NCBI RefSeq assembly: GCF_025252405.1
Contig: NZ_CP104307.1
Coordinates: 372,001 to 436,000, forward strand
DNA from: Flavobacterium sp. TR2
GTDB lineage: Bacteria; Bacteroidota; Bacteroidia; Flavobacteriales; Flavobacteriaceae
Reading direction: 5' to 3'
DNA: 64,000 nt
The notes under the pieces were generated by a model. It was not told where the DNA came from and searched no databases. It saw only the letters and a list, made by a program, of their open reading frames with translations. Each line of letters starts with the position of its first letter. Position 1 is the first letter of the stretch. Made by a program: the position numbers and the translations under genes. Of the stretch, positions 28,221-38,243 are shown piece after piece.

Positions 28221-29498
28221 ATGGAAGCACCTTTAGCAGAGCGTATTCGTCCGCAGAAATTAGAAGATTATATCAGCCAGCAGCATTTGGTTGGCCCAAC
28301 TGGTTCTTTAACACAGCAGATTTCAAAAGGAATAATTCCTTCATTGATTTTCTGGGGTCCTCCTGGCACAGGAAAAACGACATTGGCGCAAATCATTGCT
28401 CAAGAATCCAAAAGGCCTTTTTATATTCTAAGTGCCATAAACTCTGGTGTAAAAGACATTCGCGATGTTATTGATAAAGCAAAACAAAGCGGCGGACTTT
28501 TTACTGCTAAAAACCCCATTCTGTTTATTGATGAGATTCATCGATTTAGCAAATCACAGCAAGACTCGCTTTTAGCTGCAGTCGAAAAAGGCTGGATAAC
28601 ATTGGTCGGCGCTACAACCGAAAACCCGAGTTTTGAAGTGATTCCTGCATTATTGTCACGTTGCCAGGTTTATATATTAAATGCCTTTACAAAAGCCGAT
28701 TTAGAAGCTCTTTTAAAGCGCGCAATGAAAACTGACGCTTATTTATTGACCAAAAAAATAGATTTAAAAGAAACAGAAGCCCTTTTACGAATCTCTGGAG
28801 GAGATGGAAGAAAGCTTTTAAATGTATTTGAGCTTGTGATTAATGCTTCAGCAGGTGACGAAATTACGATCACGAACGATCGCGTTTTAGAACTTGTACA
28901 GCAAAATACGGTGCTTTATGACAAAACTGGCGAACAGCATTACGATATCATTTCTGCTTTTATTAAATCAATTCGCGGCAGTGATCCTAATGGAGCTGTT
29001 TACTGGCTGGCCAGAATGATAGAAGGCGGTGAAGATGTAAAATTTATTGCCAGAAGAATGCTAATTCTTGCAAGTGAAGATATTGGCAATGCTAATCCGA
29101 CGGCACTTATTATGGCCAACAATACTTTTCAGGCTGTTACCACCATCGGATACCCAGAAAGCCGAATCATATTAAGCCAATGCGCTATTTATTTAGCAAC
29201 TTCTCCAAAAAGCAATGCATCGTATATGGCAATCGGAAACGCACAGCAATTGGTTAAACAGACTGGTGACCTGCCTGTTCCTCTTCATTTGCGAAATGCG
29301 CCTACCAAATTAATGAAAGAGCTAGGTTATGGAGATGAATATAAATACTCGCATGATTATGCTAATAATTTTGCAGAACAAGAATTTCTTCCAGATGCAA
29401 TAACAAAAACGGTTCTTTACAATCCTGGAAACAATTCTAGAGAGAACAGTACCCGCGAATTTTTAAAGAACCGTTGGAAAGATAAATACGGTTATTAA
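28221..29498 (+). CDS. rarA: replication-associated recombination protein A (AAA+ ATPase)
   Basis: RarA/MgsA acts at stalled replication forks and interacts with SSB and clamp-loader-like substrates. N-terminal AAA+ module: Walker A GPPGTGKT (about residues 45-52), Walker B LFIDEIHRF, sensor 1 GATTENPSFE. The C-terminal tetramerisation domain includes ARMIEGGEDVKFIARRM and SEDIGNANP, diagnostic for RarA. 425 residues, the normal length. The start MEAPLAERIRPQKLEDY is family-like. Tail-to-tail with the next gene. Confidence 0.95.
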   Translation: MEAPLAERIRPQKLEDYISQQHLVGPTGSLTQQISKGIIPSLIFWGPPGTGKTTLAQIIAQESKRPFYILSAINSGVKDIRDVIDKAKQSGGLFTAKNPILFIDEIHRFSKSQQDSLLAAVEKGWITLVGATTENPSFEVIPALLSRCQVYILNAFTKADLEALLKRAMKTDAYLLTKKIDLKETEALLRISGGDGRKLLNVFELVINASAGDEITITNDRVLELVQQNTVLYDKTGEQHYDIISAFIKSIRGSDPNGAVYWLARMIEGGEDVKFIARRMLILASEDIGNANPTALIMANNTFQAVTTIGYPESRIILSQCAIYLATSPKSNASYMAIGNAQQLVKQTGDLPVPLHLRNAPTKLMKELGYGDEYKYSHDYANNFAEQEFLPDAITKTVLYNPGNNSRENSTREFLKNRWKDKYGY

Positions 29499-29513
29499 AC
29501 CGTATTTTGTATA

Positions 29514-30278
29514 TTAGAATTTAACTACAATTTTTTCTGAAACTAATTTATCATTCTGATAAGATTCAAAATACCATTGCCCGTCTTGTTTTAAAATCAA
29601 AGAACCTTGAACATTATCTTTGGTTGCGATGTAAACATTTGGCTCAGAAGTTTTAAAAAGCTTCATCACCACCTTTGGCGTTTTATCGATTAATTGGTAG
29701 CCAGATTCTGTTGGCTGAGCATATAATAAATTTGGATCTTTTAAGTCTGGAGTAGATGCTGCAACAATTTGAGTTGCTGCAACAGTAGTAGCTGCAGTTG
29801 TTGCCACAGCAGCTTTTGCAGGAGCTGGTGTTTTTGAAGTCGCAACTGGTGTACCGCTATATTTATAATGCAAAGCATAAATAGACTTAAAAGCATTCTC
29901 TAATGCTTCTTTATAAGCTAACTCATAGTCTTTCTCTCTACTTTTTCCAACTTCTGAAGTGTAAACGACTTGACCGAAACAATCTTTCAATTCTACAATA
30001 AGTTTAGTTACCAAGAAAGCATTATCTCTTACCACATTCATATATAAAACTTGGCATCGGTCTGTATATCCATCAGGAAGCTGTTCGTTTGTGTAAAAAG
30101 CTTCAAAACCGGCTTTTACTAAATTTGATTTACTTAATGTAGCCAAACGATATTGATTATCTGTTTTTATAAAATCATACTTTAAAGGTACAATTACAGC
30201 TTTGTAATCATTAATAGACTGCGCAAATCCAACAACTGAACATAAAATTGCAGCAAGTAAAAATTTAATTCTCATCAT
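29514..30278 (-). CDS. secreted protein of unknown function
   Basis: A 254-residue protein with a signal peptide (FLLAAILCSVVGFAQ). The mature part begins with an LPS-assembly-like small domain (KAVIVPLKYDF...), followed by an Ala/Thr/Pro-rich linker (residues ~150-175) and a C-terminal beta-rich domain ending LKQDGQWYFESYQNDKLVSEK. I recognise it only as a type conserved in flavobacteria. Its start codon overlaps the stop of the HAD phosphatase gene by one base (TAATG), so it is the third gene of a radC-HAD operon. Confidence 0.7.
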   Translation of the reverse strand: MMRIKFLLAAILCSVVGFAQSINDYKAVIVPLKYDFIKTDNQYRLATLSKSNLVKAGFEAFYTNEQLPDGYTDRCQVLYMNVVRDNAFLVTKLIVELKDCFGQVVYTSEVGKSREKDYELAYKEALENAFKSIYALHYKYSGTPVATSKTPAPAKAAVATTAATTVAATQIVAASTPDLKDPNLLYAQPTESGYQLIDKTPKVVMKLFKTSEPNVYIATKDNVQGSLILKQDGQWYFESYQNDKLVSEKIVVKF

Positions 30279-30964
30279 TATAAATATTTTTTTAGTTCTA
30301 ATAAATGGTTAATTTGTTTATAGTTTTCTGAAACGTCCATTTTTTTCTCATTAAAGAAGATAGCATCTAGACCCGCATTTAAAGCTCCATTTACATCAGC
30401 CTCAAAATCGTCTCCGATCATAATACTGCTTTCTTTTGAAGTGTTGGCCAATTTTAACGCATAATCAAATATAATACTATTTGGCTTTTTAACCCCAGCC
30501 AACTCAGAATTTGTAATCGTGCTGAAATATCCTCCAAGCGATGCATTATTAATTTTCTTTTCCTGCACGTGTGCAAATCCGTTGGTAATAATGTGAAGTT
30601 TATATTTTGGTTTTAAATATTCCAAAACTTCGATTGCTCCATCAAAAAGATAATTGTTATCGGTAAGAAACTCGATATAATCATTAGCGATTTCCAAAAT
30701 ATTCTCCTCTGAAATCACATAATTTAAAGCATCAAAAGAGAACTTCAAACGGTTGTAGCGCAGTTCCTGATGTGTAATTTTATCATTCTGATACAATCTC
30801 CAGCATTCCTGATTGATCGGAATATATTCTTTAATAAAATCTTGAGTAACGATTTCTTGATACTTAGTTTTGAAAATGCGATCAAAAGCCATTTCTGAAT
30901 TTTTATCAAAATCCCAAAGCGTATGATCTAAGTCAAAAAAGATGTCGGTAATATTGGTGTTCAT
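30278..30964 (-). CDS. YjjG-type HAD-family nucleotidase
   Basis: HAD-superfamily phosphatase, likely a 5'-nucleotidase that clears non-canonical pyrimidine nucleotides. Motif I is FFDLDHTLWDFD near the N-terminus, motif II ITNGFAHVQ, motif III the lysine in GVKKPNS, and motif IV MIGDDFEADVNGALNAGL. 228 residues, as in YjjG relatives. It is 3 bp after radC and overlaps the next start by one base. The exact substrate is inferred from family. Confidence 0.85.
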   Translation of the reverse strand: MNTNITDIFFDLDHTLWDFDKNSEMAFDRIFKTKYQEIVTQDFIKEYIPINQECWRLYQNDKITHQELRYNRLKFSFDALNYVISEENILEIANDYIEFLTDNNYLFDGAIEVLEYLKPKYKLHIITNGFAHVQEKKINNASLGGYFSTITNSELAGVKKPNSIIFDYALKLANTSKESSIMIGDDFEADVNGALNAGLDAIFFNEKKMDVSENYKQINHLLELKKYL

Positions 30965-30967
30965 GCA

Positions 30968-31657
30968 TTAAAAAATTCCTTCATCTACAAAACTATAATA
31001 TTTTGATTCAGTAATAATAATATGATCTAAAACTTTAACATCTAACTTATTTCCTGCCTCCCGAATCTTTCTCGTAATTTGCCTATCGGCATCACTAGGT
31101 TTCAAATTTCCGGAGGGATGGTTATGACACAAAATCAAGGCTGTAGCAGATTTTTCGAAAGCTAATTTAAAAATCAATCTAACATCAACAGTTGTACCTG
31201 CAATTCCTCCTTTGCTCAATTGGGATTTAGAAATAACCTTATTTGAATTATTAAGAAAAAGCACCCAAAATTCTTCATGAGGCAAATCTCCTATTATTGG
31301 ATGCATCAGTTCAAAAGCCTTTTTACTAGACGTTATTTTAGTCATTTCCACCGCTTTTTCCGATCTCCGTCTTGCGCACAATTCTAAAGCAGCGACAATT
31401 GTAACAGCCTTTGCCTCTCCTATTCCTTTAAACTTCATTAATTGTGCAATAGATAATTTTGCTAAAGAATTTAATCCTCCTACACTAGCTAGTATGCGCT
31501 GGCTCAATGCAACAGCAGATTCATTACGGCTTCCCGAACCAATTAAGATAGCCAACAATTCGGCATCACTCAAAGCCTCTTTTCCTTTAAGCATTAATTT
31601 TTCGCGAGGTTTGTCATCATCAGACCAATTTTTTATAGCGAAATGCCCTCCTTCCAT
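30968..31657 (-). CDS. radC: RadC-family JAB-domain protein
   Basis: Called DNA repair protein RadC by tradition, although the repair role is disputed. The N-terminal helix-hairpin-helix region (LMKFKGIGEAKAVTIVAALE) precedes a JAB/MPN metalloprotease-like domain with the JAMM metal motif HNHPSGNLKPSDAD. 229 residues. Upstream there is a TATCTTCG box (TAnnTTYG variant) about 17 nt before the ATG. It heads the radC-HAD-secreted-protein operon. Confidence 0.93.
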   Translation of the reverse strand: MEGGHFAIKNWSDDDKPREKLMLKGKEALSDAELLAILIGSGSRNESAVALSQRILASVGGLNSLAKLSIAQLMKFKGIGEAKAVTIVAALELCARRRSEKAVEMTKITSSKKAFELMHPIIGDLPHEEFWVLFLNNSNKVISKSQLSKGGIAGTTVDVRLIFKLAFEKSATALILCHNHPSGNLKPSDADRQITRKIREAGNKLDVKVLDHIIITESKYYSFVDEGIF

Positions 31658-31736
31658 AGTAAAATTTTTAAGAAGCGAAGATATTTAAAAAAGAAGAAAA
31701 ATCTTTCAAAAATTTAAGTCGATTTTTCTAAACAAC

Positions 31737-31767
31737 AAAAAAAAGCCGATTGAATAAACAATCGGCT
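31737..31767 (-). terminator. terminator after the Mur ligase gene
   Basis: Stem AGCCGATTG/CAATCGGCT (9 bp) with a 6-nt loop and, on the minus strand, a run of eight or more T. Confidence 0.85.
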
Positions 31768-31790
31768 AATTATCTAATTGACTATTTTTT

Positions 31791-33146
31791 TTAATTAATC
31801 AGACTTTTTACTTCATCAAAATTTAGTCCTCCATAATTTCCTGAACTCATTAATAAAAGAGCCGAATTATCTAAATTTAAGTTGAATAAATATTCTTTAA
31901 ATTCTGCTGGATTGGTATAAATGATTAAATCTTTTCTGTTGAACGCTGTAGCAATCTGTTCGTAAGTCACTTCTTCAAGCTGCTTAATTTTTACAGCATC
32001 TGGCGAGTAAAAAACAACAGCAACATCAGCATATTCTAAAGCGCCTTCATATTCTTTCAAAAATTCAGCATTTAAGCTGCTATAAGTATGCAATTCTAAA
32101 CAAGCTACCAAAGTTCTGTTAGGATACTGCTCTTTAACCGCTTTTGTCGTCGCAGCCACTTTACTTGGCGAATGCGCAAAATCTTTATAAGCGACTTTTC
32201 CTTTTCCTTCTGCGATTTTCTCTAAACGTTTAGAAGCTCCTTTAAAGCTCGCAATTGCTTCGTAGAAATCGGCTTCGTCTACACCCATATTCTGGCAGAT
32301 CCATTTTGCTCCAGCAAGATTATTTAAGTTATGCGCTCCAAAAACTTCAATTGGCATATCGCCTTCCGGAGTTTTCAATAAAGTTACGCCGTCGCTTACA
32401 GTATATTCAGGAGTCGAATAGGCAATTTTTCTAATCGGATTGGTTGCTGCTTCAGAAACACGTTTTACTTCTGGATCATTTTCATTGTAAACCAAAATTC
32501 CTCCATTAGTAATTTTTTCAATGAAAATTTCAAACTGCTCCACATAGTTTTCGTACGTTGGAAAAACATTAATATGATCCCAAGCAATTCCAGAAATCAA
32601 AGCAATATTGGGCTGATACAAATGAAACTTCGGACGTCTGTCAATTGGCGAAGACAAATACTCATCGCCTTCCAAAACCATAAAATCGTTTTCTTCTGTA
32701 AGATGCACCATTGTATCAAATCCTTCCAACTGAGCCCCTACCATATAATCTACTGCAATATTATGATAATGCATTACATGAAGTATCATTGAGGTAATGG
32801 TGGTTTTTCCATGCGAACCGCCGATTACAACACGCGTCTTATTTTTTGACTGCTCATATAAAAATTCTGGATAAGAATAGATTTTCAGGCCTAATTCCTG
32901 CGCTTTCAGCAATTCAGGGTTATCTGCTTTGGCGTGCATTCCTAAAATAATAGCATCAATATCAGAAGTTATTTTTTCTGGAAACCAACCCAATTCTGCC
33001 GGAAGAATTCCTTTTTTTTCTAATCTTGATTTTGAAGGTTCAAAAATAGCATCATCACTTCCTGTAACTTGATATCCTTTGTTATGTAATGCTAATGCTA
33101 GGTTGTGCATTGCACTTCCGCCAATGGCGATGAAATGTGTTTTCAT
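31791..33146 (-). CDS. mpl: Mur ligase family protein, Mpl-like (murein peptide ligase)
   Basis: Likely UDP-N-acetylmuramate:L-alanyl-gamma-D-glutamyl-meso-diaminopimelate ligase, which recycles cell-wall peptides. Domain order: N-terminal Rossmann-like UDP-binding (HFIAIGGSAMHNLALAL), central ATPase with P-loop GGSHGKTTITSM, then the C-terminal ligase domain with DFAHSPSKVAATTKAV. The opening GGSAMHNLA and the length of 451 residues fit Mpl better than MurC. Single-gene unit with its own terminator. MurC itself is not in this window. Confidence 0.85.
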   Translation of the reverse strand: MKTHFIAIGGSAMHNLALALHNKGYQVTGSDDAIFEPSKSRLEKKGILPAELGWFPEKITSDIDAIILGMHAKADNPELLKAQELGLKIYSYPEFLYEQSKNKTRVVIGGSHGKTTITSMILHVMHYHNIAVDYMVGAQLEGFDTMVHLTEENDFMVLEGDEYLSSPIDRRPKFHLYQPNIALISGIAWDHINVFPTYENYVEQFEIFIEKITNGGILVYNENDPEVKRVSEAATNPIRKIAYSTPEYTVSDGVTLLKTPEGDMPIEVFGAHNLNNLAGAKWICQNMGVDEADFYEAIASFKGASKRLEKIAEGKGKVAYKDFAHSPSKVAATTKAVKEQYPNRTLVACLELHTYSSLNAEFLKEYEGALEYADVAVVFYSPDAVKIKQLEEVTYEQIATAFNRKDLIIYTNPAEFKEYLFNLNLDNSALLLMSSGNYGGLNFDEVKSLIN

Positions 33147-33286
33147 TTAAAATGTTTAATCGTTAAACTGTTTAATCGGTTAATCGAAATGGCAAATAAC
33201 TTATAAACTCCATAATTATTCTTCAAAAATAAGGAAATATAATATGTCACATTTGGTTTTAAAGATAAATAATTGCATCCAACAAA

Positions 33287-33319
33287 AAACCCGACAAGTT
33301 TTAGAAACCTGTCGGGTTT
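33287..33319 (-). terminator. terminator after the S46 peptidase gene
   Basis: Inverted repeat AAACCCGACA/TGTCGGGTTT with partially paired inner bases; on the minus strand it is followed by TTTTTTG. Confidence 0.85.
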
Positions 33320-33342
33320 GATATTTATAATCAGACAAAAGA

Positions 33343-35487
33343 TTATTTTGCAATCGTCAATTCGTCGATGATATTTTTAGCTCCAGCGTATTTGTCAATA
33401 ATCCAAAGCACATAACGAATATCAACGTTGATAGTTCTCTGCAATTTAGAATCGAAAATTACGTCACCAGCCATCGCTTCGATGTTTCCATCAAAAGCAA
33501 TACCGATTAACTCACCTTTTCCGTTAAGAACTGGCGAACCAGAGTTTCCTCCTGTAATATCGTTATCTGTCAAGAAATTTACTGGCATATATCCTGCTTT
33601 ATCAGCATATTGTCCGTAATCTTTTTTCTTGTTCAATTCTAATAAACGAGCTGGCAAGTCAAATTCCTGATCTCCTGCTTTGTATTTTTTAACCATACTT
33701 TCCATTGTAGTATAGTTGTTGATTTTAGCATCGTTGCGAGGATCTGCAGGTAAAGCGCGAACTTTTCCGTAAGTTAACCTCAACGTAGAATTTGCATCAG
33801 GGTATTTAATTGCATTCAATTTAGACTCTCTCAAACCTTCTACCAATTTACGGTAAGCGGCTGCAAAACCATCATCTGCTTTTGCCTGATCGTCAGTTTT
33901 AGAACGGTATTTAGTCAATAAATCATTAGAAATAATGTACAACGGATCGTGTACAATTGCCAATGGTTTTGGATCTGCTAAAAATGCCAATACTTTTTCT
34001 TTAGTTGTAAAATAACTAATTTCAGTTGCTTTTGCTACATCTGCAGTAAAATCGCCGTTGTTAGCCGTTTTCATTTTTGCAATTTCTGGCGCAAGTCCGT
34101 ACTCAGCAGCTTTAGAAGCGTATAAATTCAATTGAGCAGTTAAAACATCTTTTTCTAATGGCGCATAAAAATCTCCATAAATACTTTCTACCAACGCATT
34201 GATTTTAGGAAGCATTTCAGCTTTTTTAGCATCATTTTCTTTATAGTAAGCAATTAATGCATTTCCTAAATTAGCTGGTCCAGTTGCATACGCAGAAGTA
34301 CGTAAAAGCTGTGTCAAATAATTATCATGACGTGCTTTTAAGTTTGTTTCTCTGTAATAATCGTTGATTGTCGGAATTACATTTTCATATTTCTCTTTGT
34401 TTGCAGGTTTAGTTGCCCACTCGTAGAATTTATCTTCTTGTTCAGTTTTAGCATCAACCGTTCCAGCTTTTGTTAAAGCATCGATCATACCTTGACGGTT
34501 TTTCCAGTAGTTTGCAGTCGAAGCATATTTAGAGGCGTACTGTAAACGAACAGTTGCATCTTTATCCATATACTTTTTCATAACATCCATTCCTGTTTTT
34601 GCACCTTCAACCCAAGCAGGATAAGCATATTTAATGTTTTGCTCAATTCCTCCAGCTGGCATCCAACGGTTTGTTCTACCTGGATAACCTAAGATCATTG
34701 CAAAATCATTTTCTTTTACTCCTTTTAAACTTACAGGCAAATAGTGCTTTGGCTGTAATGGCACATTGTCTTTAGAATATGCAGCTGGATTTCCGTCTTT
34801 GTCAGCATACACTCTAAACATAGAGAAATCTCCAGTTTGACGCGGCCACTCCCAGTTATCTGTATCCCCACCAAATTTACCAACGCTTTCAGGAGGAGTT
34901 CCTACTAAACGAACGTCTGTGTAATCTTGGTAAACAAAATAGTAATATTCATTTCCTTGAAAGAAAGGACGAACAGAAACTGTATACTTTCCGTTTTCGC
35001 TGTTTTCTTTTTCGATCAAAGCGATTTCTTGCTGAATAACTTTGTTTCTTTCCGTTTCTGTCATAGTATCATTTACTTTTGACAAGATTCTTTTTGAAAC
35101 ATCATCCATACGAACGAAGAAACGAACAAACAAAGATTTAGGTTTTAGTTCTTCTGAACGGCTTTTTGCCCAAAAACCATTTTTCAAATGATTTTGTTCT
35201 GCAGTTGAAAGTTCTGCAATCGCACTATATCCGCAGTGATGATTCGTAAGTACCAAACCGCTATTAGAAACGATTTCTGCAGTACAACCACCATTAAATT
35301 GCACAATTGCATCTTTTAAGCTATGGTGATTAATGCTGTAAATTTCCTCGGCTGTCAATTGCAAGCCCATTTTTTCCATATCTCTATGGTTCAATCTTTC
35401 GATAAACATCAAAAACCACATTCCTTCATCGGCTCTCATTGGGAAAGCCATAAGGCACATGGTCAAGAATAAAATTACTTTTTTCAT
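33343..35487 (-). CDS. S46-family dipeptidyl peptidase (DPP7/DPP11 type)
   Basis: Periplasmic serine exopeptidase that releases dipeptides from oligopeptides. Signal peptide MKKVILFLTMCLMAFPMRA. Chymotrypsin-like triad: His in LTNHHCGYSAI (about residue 84), Asp near DTDNWEWPRQTGDFSMFR, and Ser in ITGGNSGSPVLNG close to the C-terminus. The length (~714) suits the family. I start at the ATG at 35487: the longer frame (to 35529) would begin upstream of the TATATTCG promoter box at 35508-35515. DPP7 (hydrophobic P1) and DPP11 (acidic P1) cannot be told apart by eye. Confidence 0.92.
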   Translation of the reverse strand: MKKVILFLTMCLMAFPMRADEGMWFLMFIERLNHRDMEKMGLQLTAEEIYSINHHSLKDAIVQFNGGCTAEIVSNSGLVLTNHHCGYSAIAELSTAEQNHLKNGFWAKSRSEELKPKSLFVRFFVRMDDVSKRILSKVNDTMTETERNKVIQQEIALIEKENSENGKYTVSVRPFFQGNEYYYFVYQDYTDVRLVGTPPESVGKFGGDTDNWEWPRQTGDFSMFRVYADKDGNPAAYSKDNVPLQPKHYLPVSLKGVKENDFAMILGYPGRTNRWMPAGGIEQNIKYAYPAWVEGAKTGMDVMKKYMDKDATVRLQYASKYASTANYWKNRQGMIDALTKAGTVDAKTEQEDKFYEWATKPANKEKYENVIPTINDYYRETNLKARHDNYLTQLLRTSAYATGPANLGNALIAYYKENDAKKAEMLPKINALVESIYGDFYAPLEKDVLTAQLNLYASKAAEYGLAPEIAKMKTANNGDFTADVAKATEISYFTTKEKVLAFLADPKPLAIVHDPLYIISNDLLTKYRSKTDDQAKADDGFAAAYRKLVEGLRESKLNAIKYPDANSTLRLTYGKVRALPADPRNDAKINNYTTMESMVKKYKAGDQEFDLPARLLELNKKKDYGQYADKAGYMPVNFLTDNDITGGNSGSPVLNGKGELIGIAFDGNIEAMAGDVIFDSKLQRTINVDIRYVLWIIDKYAGAKNIIDELTIAK

Positions 35488-35507
35488 GTTATTTTGTTTA
35501 AGTGATG

Positions 35508-35515
35508 CGAATATA
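35508..35515 (-). promoter_or_regulatory. -7 box upstream of the S46 peptidase gene
   Basis: The minus strand reads TATATTCG (TAnnTTYG type), with TTTTGG about 24 nt upstream. It lies 20 nt before the ATG at 35487 and so argues against the longer start. Confidence 0.5.
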
Positions 35516-35609
35516 AGCCATTTTAACAATTATCTCAACCAAAACAATCTTAAAATTAAAAATGATACTATATTTTTAGCGGTTTATTACGAATTTAACA
35601 TCATTAAGC

Positions 35610-35642
35610 AAAAAAGGTGTCCTGAGAACAGAACACCTTTTA
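35610..35642 (-). terminator. terminator after obg
   Basis: Stem AAAAGGTGT/ACACCTTTT, followed on the minus strand by TTTTTTGC. Confidence 0.8.
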
Positions 35643-35661
35643 GATAATTAAGTAAGTTTCA

Positions 35662-36663
35662 TTATTCGTTAAGCATTTTCCAAAGCCTGTCTTTCAAATC
35701 TGTCAAACCTTGCTGCGCAACAGATGAAATAAACATATAAGGAACATCTTTGAAAGAAACGTCTAATTCAGCTTTCAATTCAGCCTTCAATTCATCATCC
35801 AGCATATCGCATTTTGAGATTACAACAAGACGTTCTTTGTCTAACATTTCAGGATTGTATTTGGTCAATTCGTTAACCAAAATATCGTATTCTGCTTTAA
35901 TATCTGCCGTGTCAACAGGAATTAAAAATAACAAAGTCGAATTACGCTCAATATGACGCAAGAAATAATGCCCTAAACCTTTTCCTTCTGCTGCCCCTTC
36001 AATAATACCAGGAATATCGGCAATTACAAAAGATTGAAAATCTCTGTAAGCCACAATTCCTAAATTTGGTTTTAAGGTCGTAAACGGATAATCTGCAATT
36101 TTTGGCTTTGCAGAAGTCAAAACAGACAATAAAGTAGATTTTCCTGCATTCGGGAAACCAACCAAACCAACATCTGCCAAAACTTTAAGTTCTAGGATCA
36201 CGTCCATTTCCACACCAAGCAAACCTGGCTGCGCATAACGAGGCGTTTGATTTGTCGAACTTCTAAAATGCCAGTTTCCTAAACCTCCCTTTCCTCCTCT
36301 TGCCAGAATCTGTTTCTCTCCATGTTCTGTAATTTCAAAAAGTGTCTCTCCAGTTTCTTTGTCTTTTACAACAGTTCCTAGCGGCACTTCAATGATTTTA
36401 TCTTCTCCGTCTGCACCTGTGCTTCTGTCAGAACCTCCATCTCCGCCGTGCCCCGCCTTAATATGACGCGCAAACTTTAGATGAAATAATGTCCAGAGTC
36501 CTTTATTCCCAACTAAATACACGTGCCCTCCACGACCACCGTCTCCTCCGTCTGGACCTCCTTTTTCAATAAATTTCTCTCTATGTAAATGCGTAGAGCC
36601 TTTTCCTCCTTTTCCGGAAGAAACATATATCTTAACGTAATCTACAAAATTTCCTTCTGTCAT
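35662..36663 (-). CDS. obgE: Obg family GTPase CgtA
   Basis: Essential GTPase involved in large-subunit assembly and stress control. N-terminal glycine-rich Obg fold (residues ~1-158, e.g. [18 protein letters not shown]), then the G domain with P-loop [12 protein letters not shown], switch [16 protein letters not shown] and the NKxD-equivalent SKCD. 333 residues, without the long C-terminal extension seen in some Obg proteins. Terminator 20 bp downstream. Confidence 0.96.
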   Translation of the reverse strand: MTEGNFVDYVKIYVSSGKGGKGSTHLHREKFIEKGGPDGGDGGRGGHVYLVGNKGLWTLFHLKFARHIKAGHGGDGGSDRSTGADGEDKIIEVPLGTVVKDKETGETLFEITEHGEKQILARGGKGGLGNWHFRSSTNQTPRYAQPGLLGVEMDVILELKVLADVGLVGFPNAGKSTLLSVLTSAKPKIADYPFTTLKPNLGIVAYRDFQSFVIADIPGIIEGAAEGKGLGHYFLRHIERNSTLLFLIPVDTADIKAEYDILVNELTKYNPEMLDKERLVVISKCDMLDDELKAELKAELDVSFKDVPYMFISSVAQQGLTDLKDRLWKMLNE

Positions 36664-36683
36664 TTTCTTTGTTTATGTAAAGC

Positions 36684-36757
36684 CTCAAGTTTCAGGATTC
36701 CGGTTTCAGGTTATGCGCTGCCTAACTTGAAACGTAAAACGTGAAACATGAAACAAA
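36684..36757. repeat. GTTTCAGG/CCTGAAAC-type intergenic repeat
   Basis: The region upstream of obg contains AAGTTTCAGG, GGTTTCAGGTT and then TTGAAACGT, GTGAAACATGAAAC units that pair with each other. The same GAAAC-based words recur at 45372-45412, 56019-56080 and 56252-56320, so this is one member of a dispersed repeat family. Confidence 0.6.
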
Positions 36758-36764
36758 TTTTCCT

Positions 36765-38039
36765 CTACTCTTTTAGCGCTTTTACAAGCACTTTATCAAT
36801 CTTAACGCCATCCATGTCGACCACTTCAAGGACGAACTTCTGCCAAACCAATTTTTCTCCTTCTTTTGGAATATGAGACAGCTCGGTCATAATCATTCCG
36901 CTTACGGTGTTTACTTCGTAATCGTTTGTTAATTCATCCAACTCAAAATAGGTCAAAAAGTCGTGTAACGAATAATGTCCGTCAACAAGCCACGAGCCGT
37001 CTTCTCTTTCGATAAGCTGGAATTCATCTTTATAAAATTCTGCGGCATCGCCCACTAAAGCTTCTAAGATGTCATTCAAAGTAATCATACCCTGAAAAAC
37101 ACCATATTCATCAGAAACTAAAGCGTAATGAACACCTGTTTTTTTGAAATTTTCTAAGGCTTTATAGGCCGTAGTCTGTTCCATTAAATAAGGCGCATCA
37201 GATAATATTGACCCTAGATCGAAATTATCTTTTTCGATATTGGCAAAGATATTTTTAAGTGTTACCACTCCCACAATATCGTCGTAATTATCATTATAAA
37301 CAGGATAAACTGCATGAAGATCCTGAACTACAAGTTCTTTAATTTTTTCTTTATCGGCTTTTAATGGCAACATATCAACCGACTTGCGGTGTGTCATTAA
37401 AGAATTTACTTTTCGGTCTCCAATATGGAAAACGCGTTCCACAATATCCTGCTCAATTTCCTGAACTTCACCTACCTCTGTTCCTTCTTTAATGATAGCT
37501 TTAATTTCTTCTTCGGTAACTTTTCCGTCAGCAGTTGGTTTTATTTGAAGAACATTCAATAAAAAATCTGTCGACGAAGTAAGCAGCCAAATAAATGGGG
37601 CCGTAATAATCGAAATCACTTTCATTGGCATTGCCACCATTTTTGCAATTGCTTCCGGATAATTTAATCCAATTCGTTTTGGAAGCAATTCTCCTAAAAC
37701 CAATGAGAAGAAAGTTAAAACTACAACCACAATTCCTACCGCGATCGAGTGCGCATAAGGTTTAAGAACTGCAAATCCTGCAACAAAAAGCTCAACATCT
37801 GCCGTTATTTTGTCGCCAGAATAAATACCCGTCAAAATTCCGATTAAGGTAATTCCGATTTGTACTGTAGATAAAAACTTATTTGGGGAATTGGCTAAGT
37901 CCAGTGCTGTTTTAGCACTTTTGTTGCCTTTTTTCGCTGCTGTTTCCAACCTGTTTTTACGGGCCGAAATCAAGGCGATTTCAGACATGGAGAAAACTCC
38001 GTTTAATAGAATTAGAAAAAATATAATTAGTATTTCCAA
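36765..38039 (-). CDS. CNNM/CBS transporter-associated protein (CorC/HlyC family)
   Basis: Integral membrane protein related to CNNM Mg2+ transporters. An N-terminal DUF21/CNNM domain with about four membrane segments is followed by a tandem CBS pair (VNSLMTHRKSVDMLPL... and GVFQGMITLNDILEALVG) and a C-terminal CorC/HlyC domain. 424 residues. The start codon is TTG at 38039: an in-frame stop lies six codons upstream with no ATG between, and the first internal ATG would delete half of the first membrane helix. The hemolysin name of the family is historical. Confidence 0.88.
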   Translation of the reverse strand: MEILIIFFLILLNGVFSMSEIALISARKNRLETAAKKGNKSAKTALDLANSPNKFLSTVQIGITLIGILTGIYSGDKITADVELFVAGFAVLKPYAHSIAVGIVVVVLTFFSLVLGELLPKRIGLNYPEAIAKMVAMPMKVISIITAPFIWLLTSSTDFLLNVLQIKPTADGKVTEEEIKAIIKEGTEVGEVQEIEQDIVERVFHIGDRKVNSLMTHRKSVDMLPLKADKEKIKELVVQDLHAVYPVYNDNYDDIVGVVTLKNIFANIEKDNFDLGSILSDAPYLMEQTTAYKALENFKKTGVHYALVSDEYGVFQGMITLNDILEALVGDAAEFYKDEFQLIEREDGSWLVDGHYSLHDFLTYFELDELTNDYEVNTVSGMIMTELSHIPKEGEKLVWQKFVLEVVDMDGVKIDKVLVKALKE

Positions 38040-38243
38040 TTGATAGTGGATTCGTTATAAAATAGTCTCGTTAAAATAATTTGCAATCGTAATCTAAATA
38101 GCTGTCTGTTAAAAAACTAATTTTTCTAACTCAAAAATCTTGATTTTCATATTCGAATGAAAAAATAATTCTAAAGTTAGAAAAATAGTTTTTTAGCGCC
38201 CCGACGCATATCGGGACTTCACGTGCAGCTGGGGAAAAAGCTT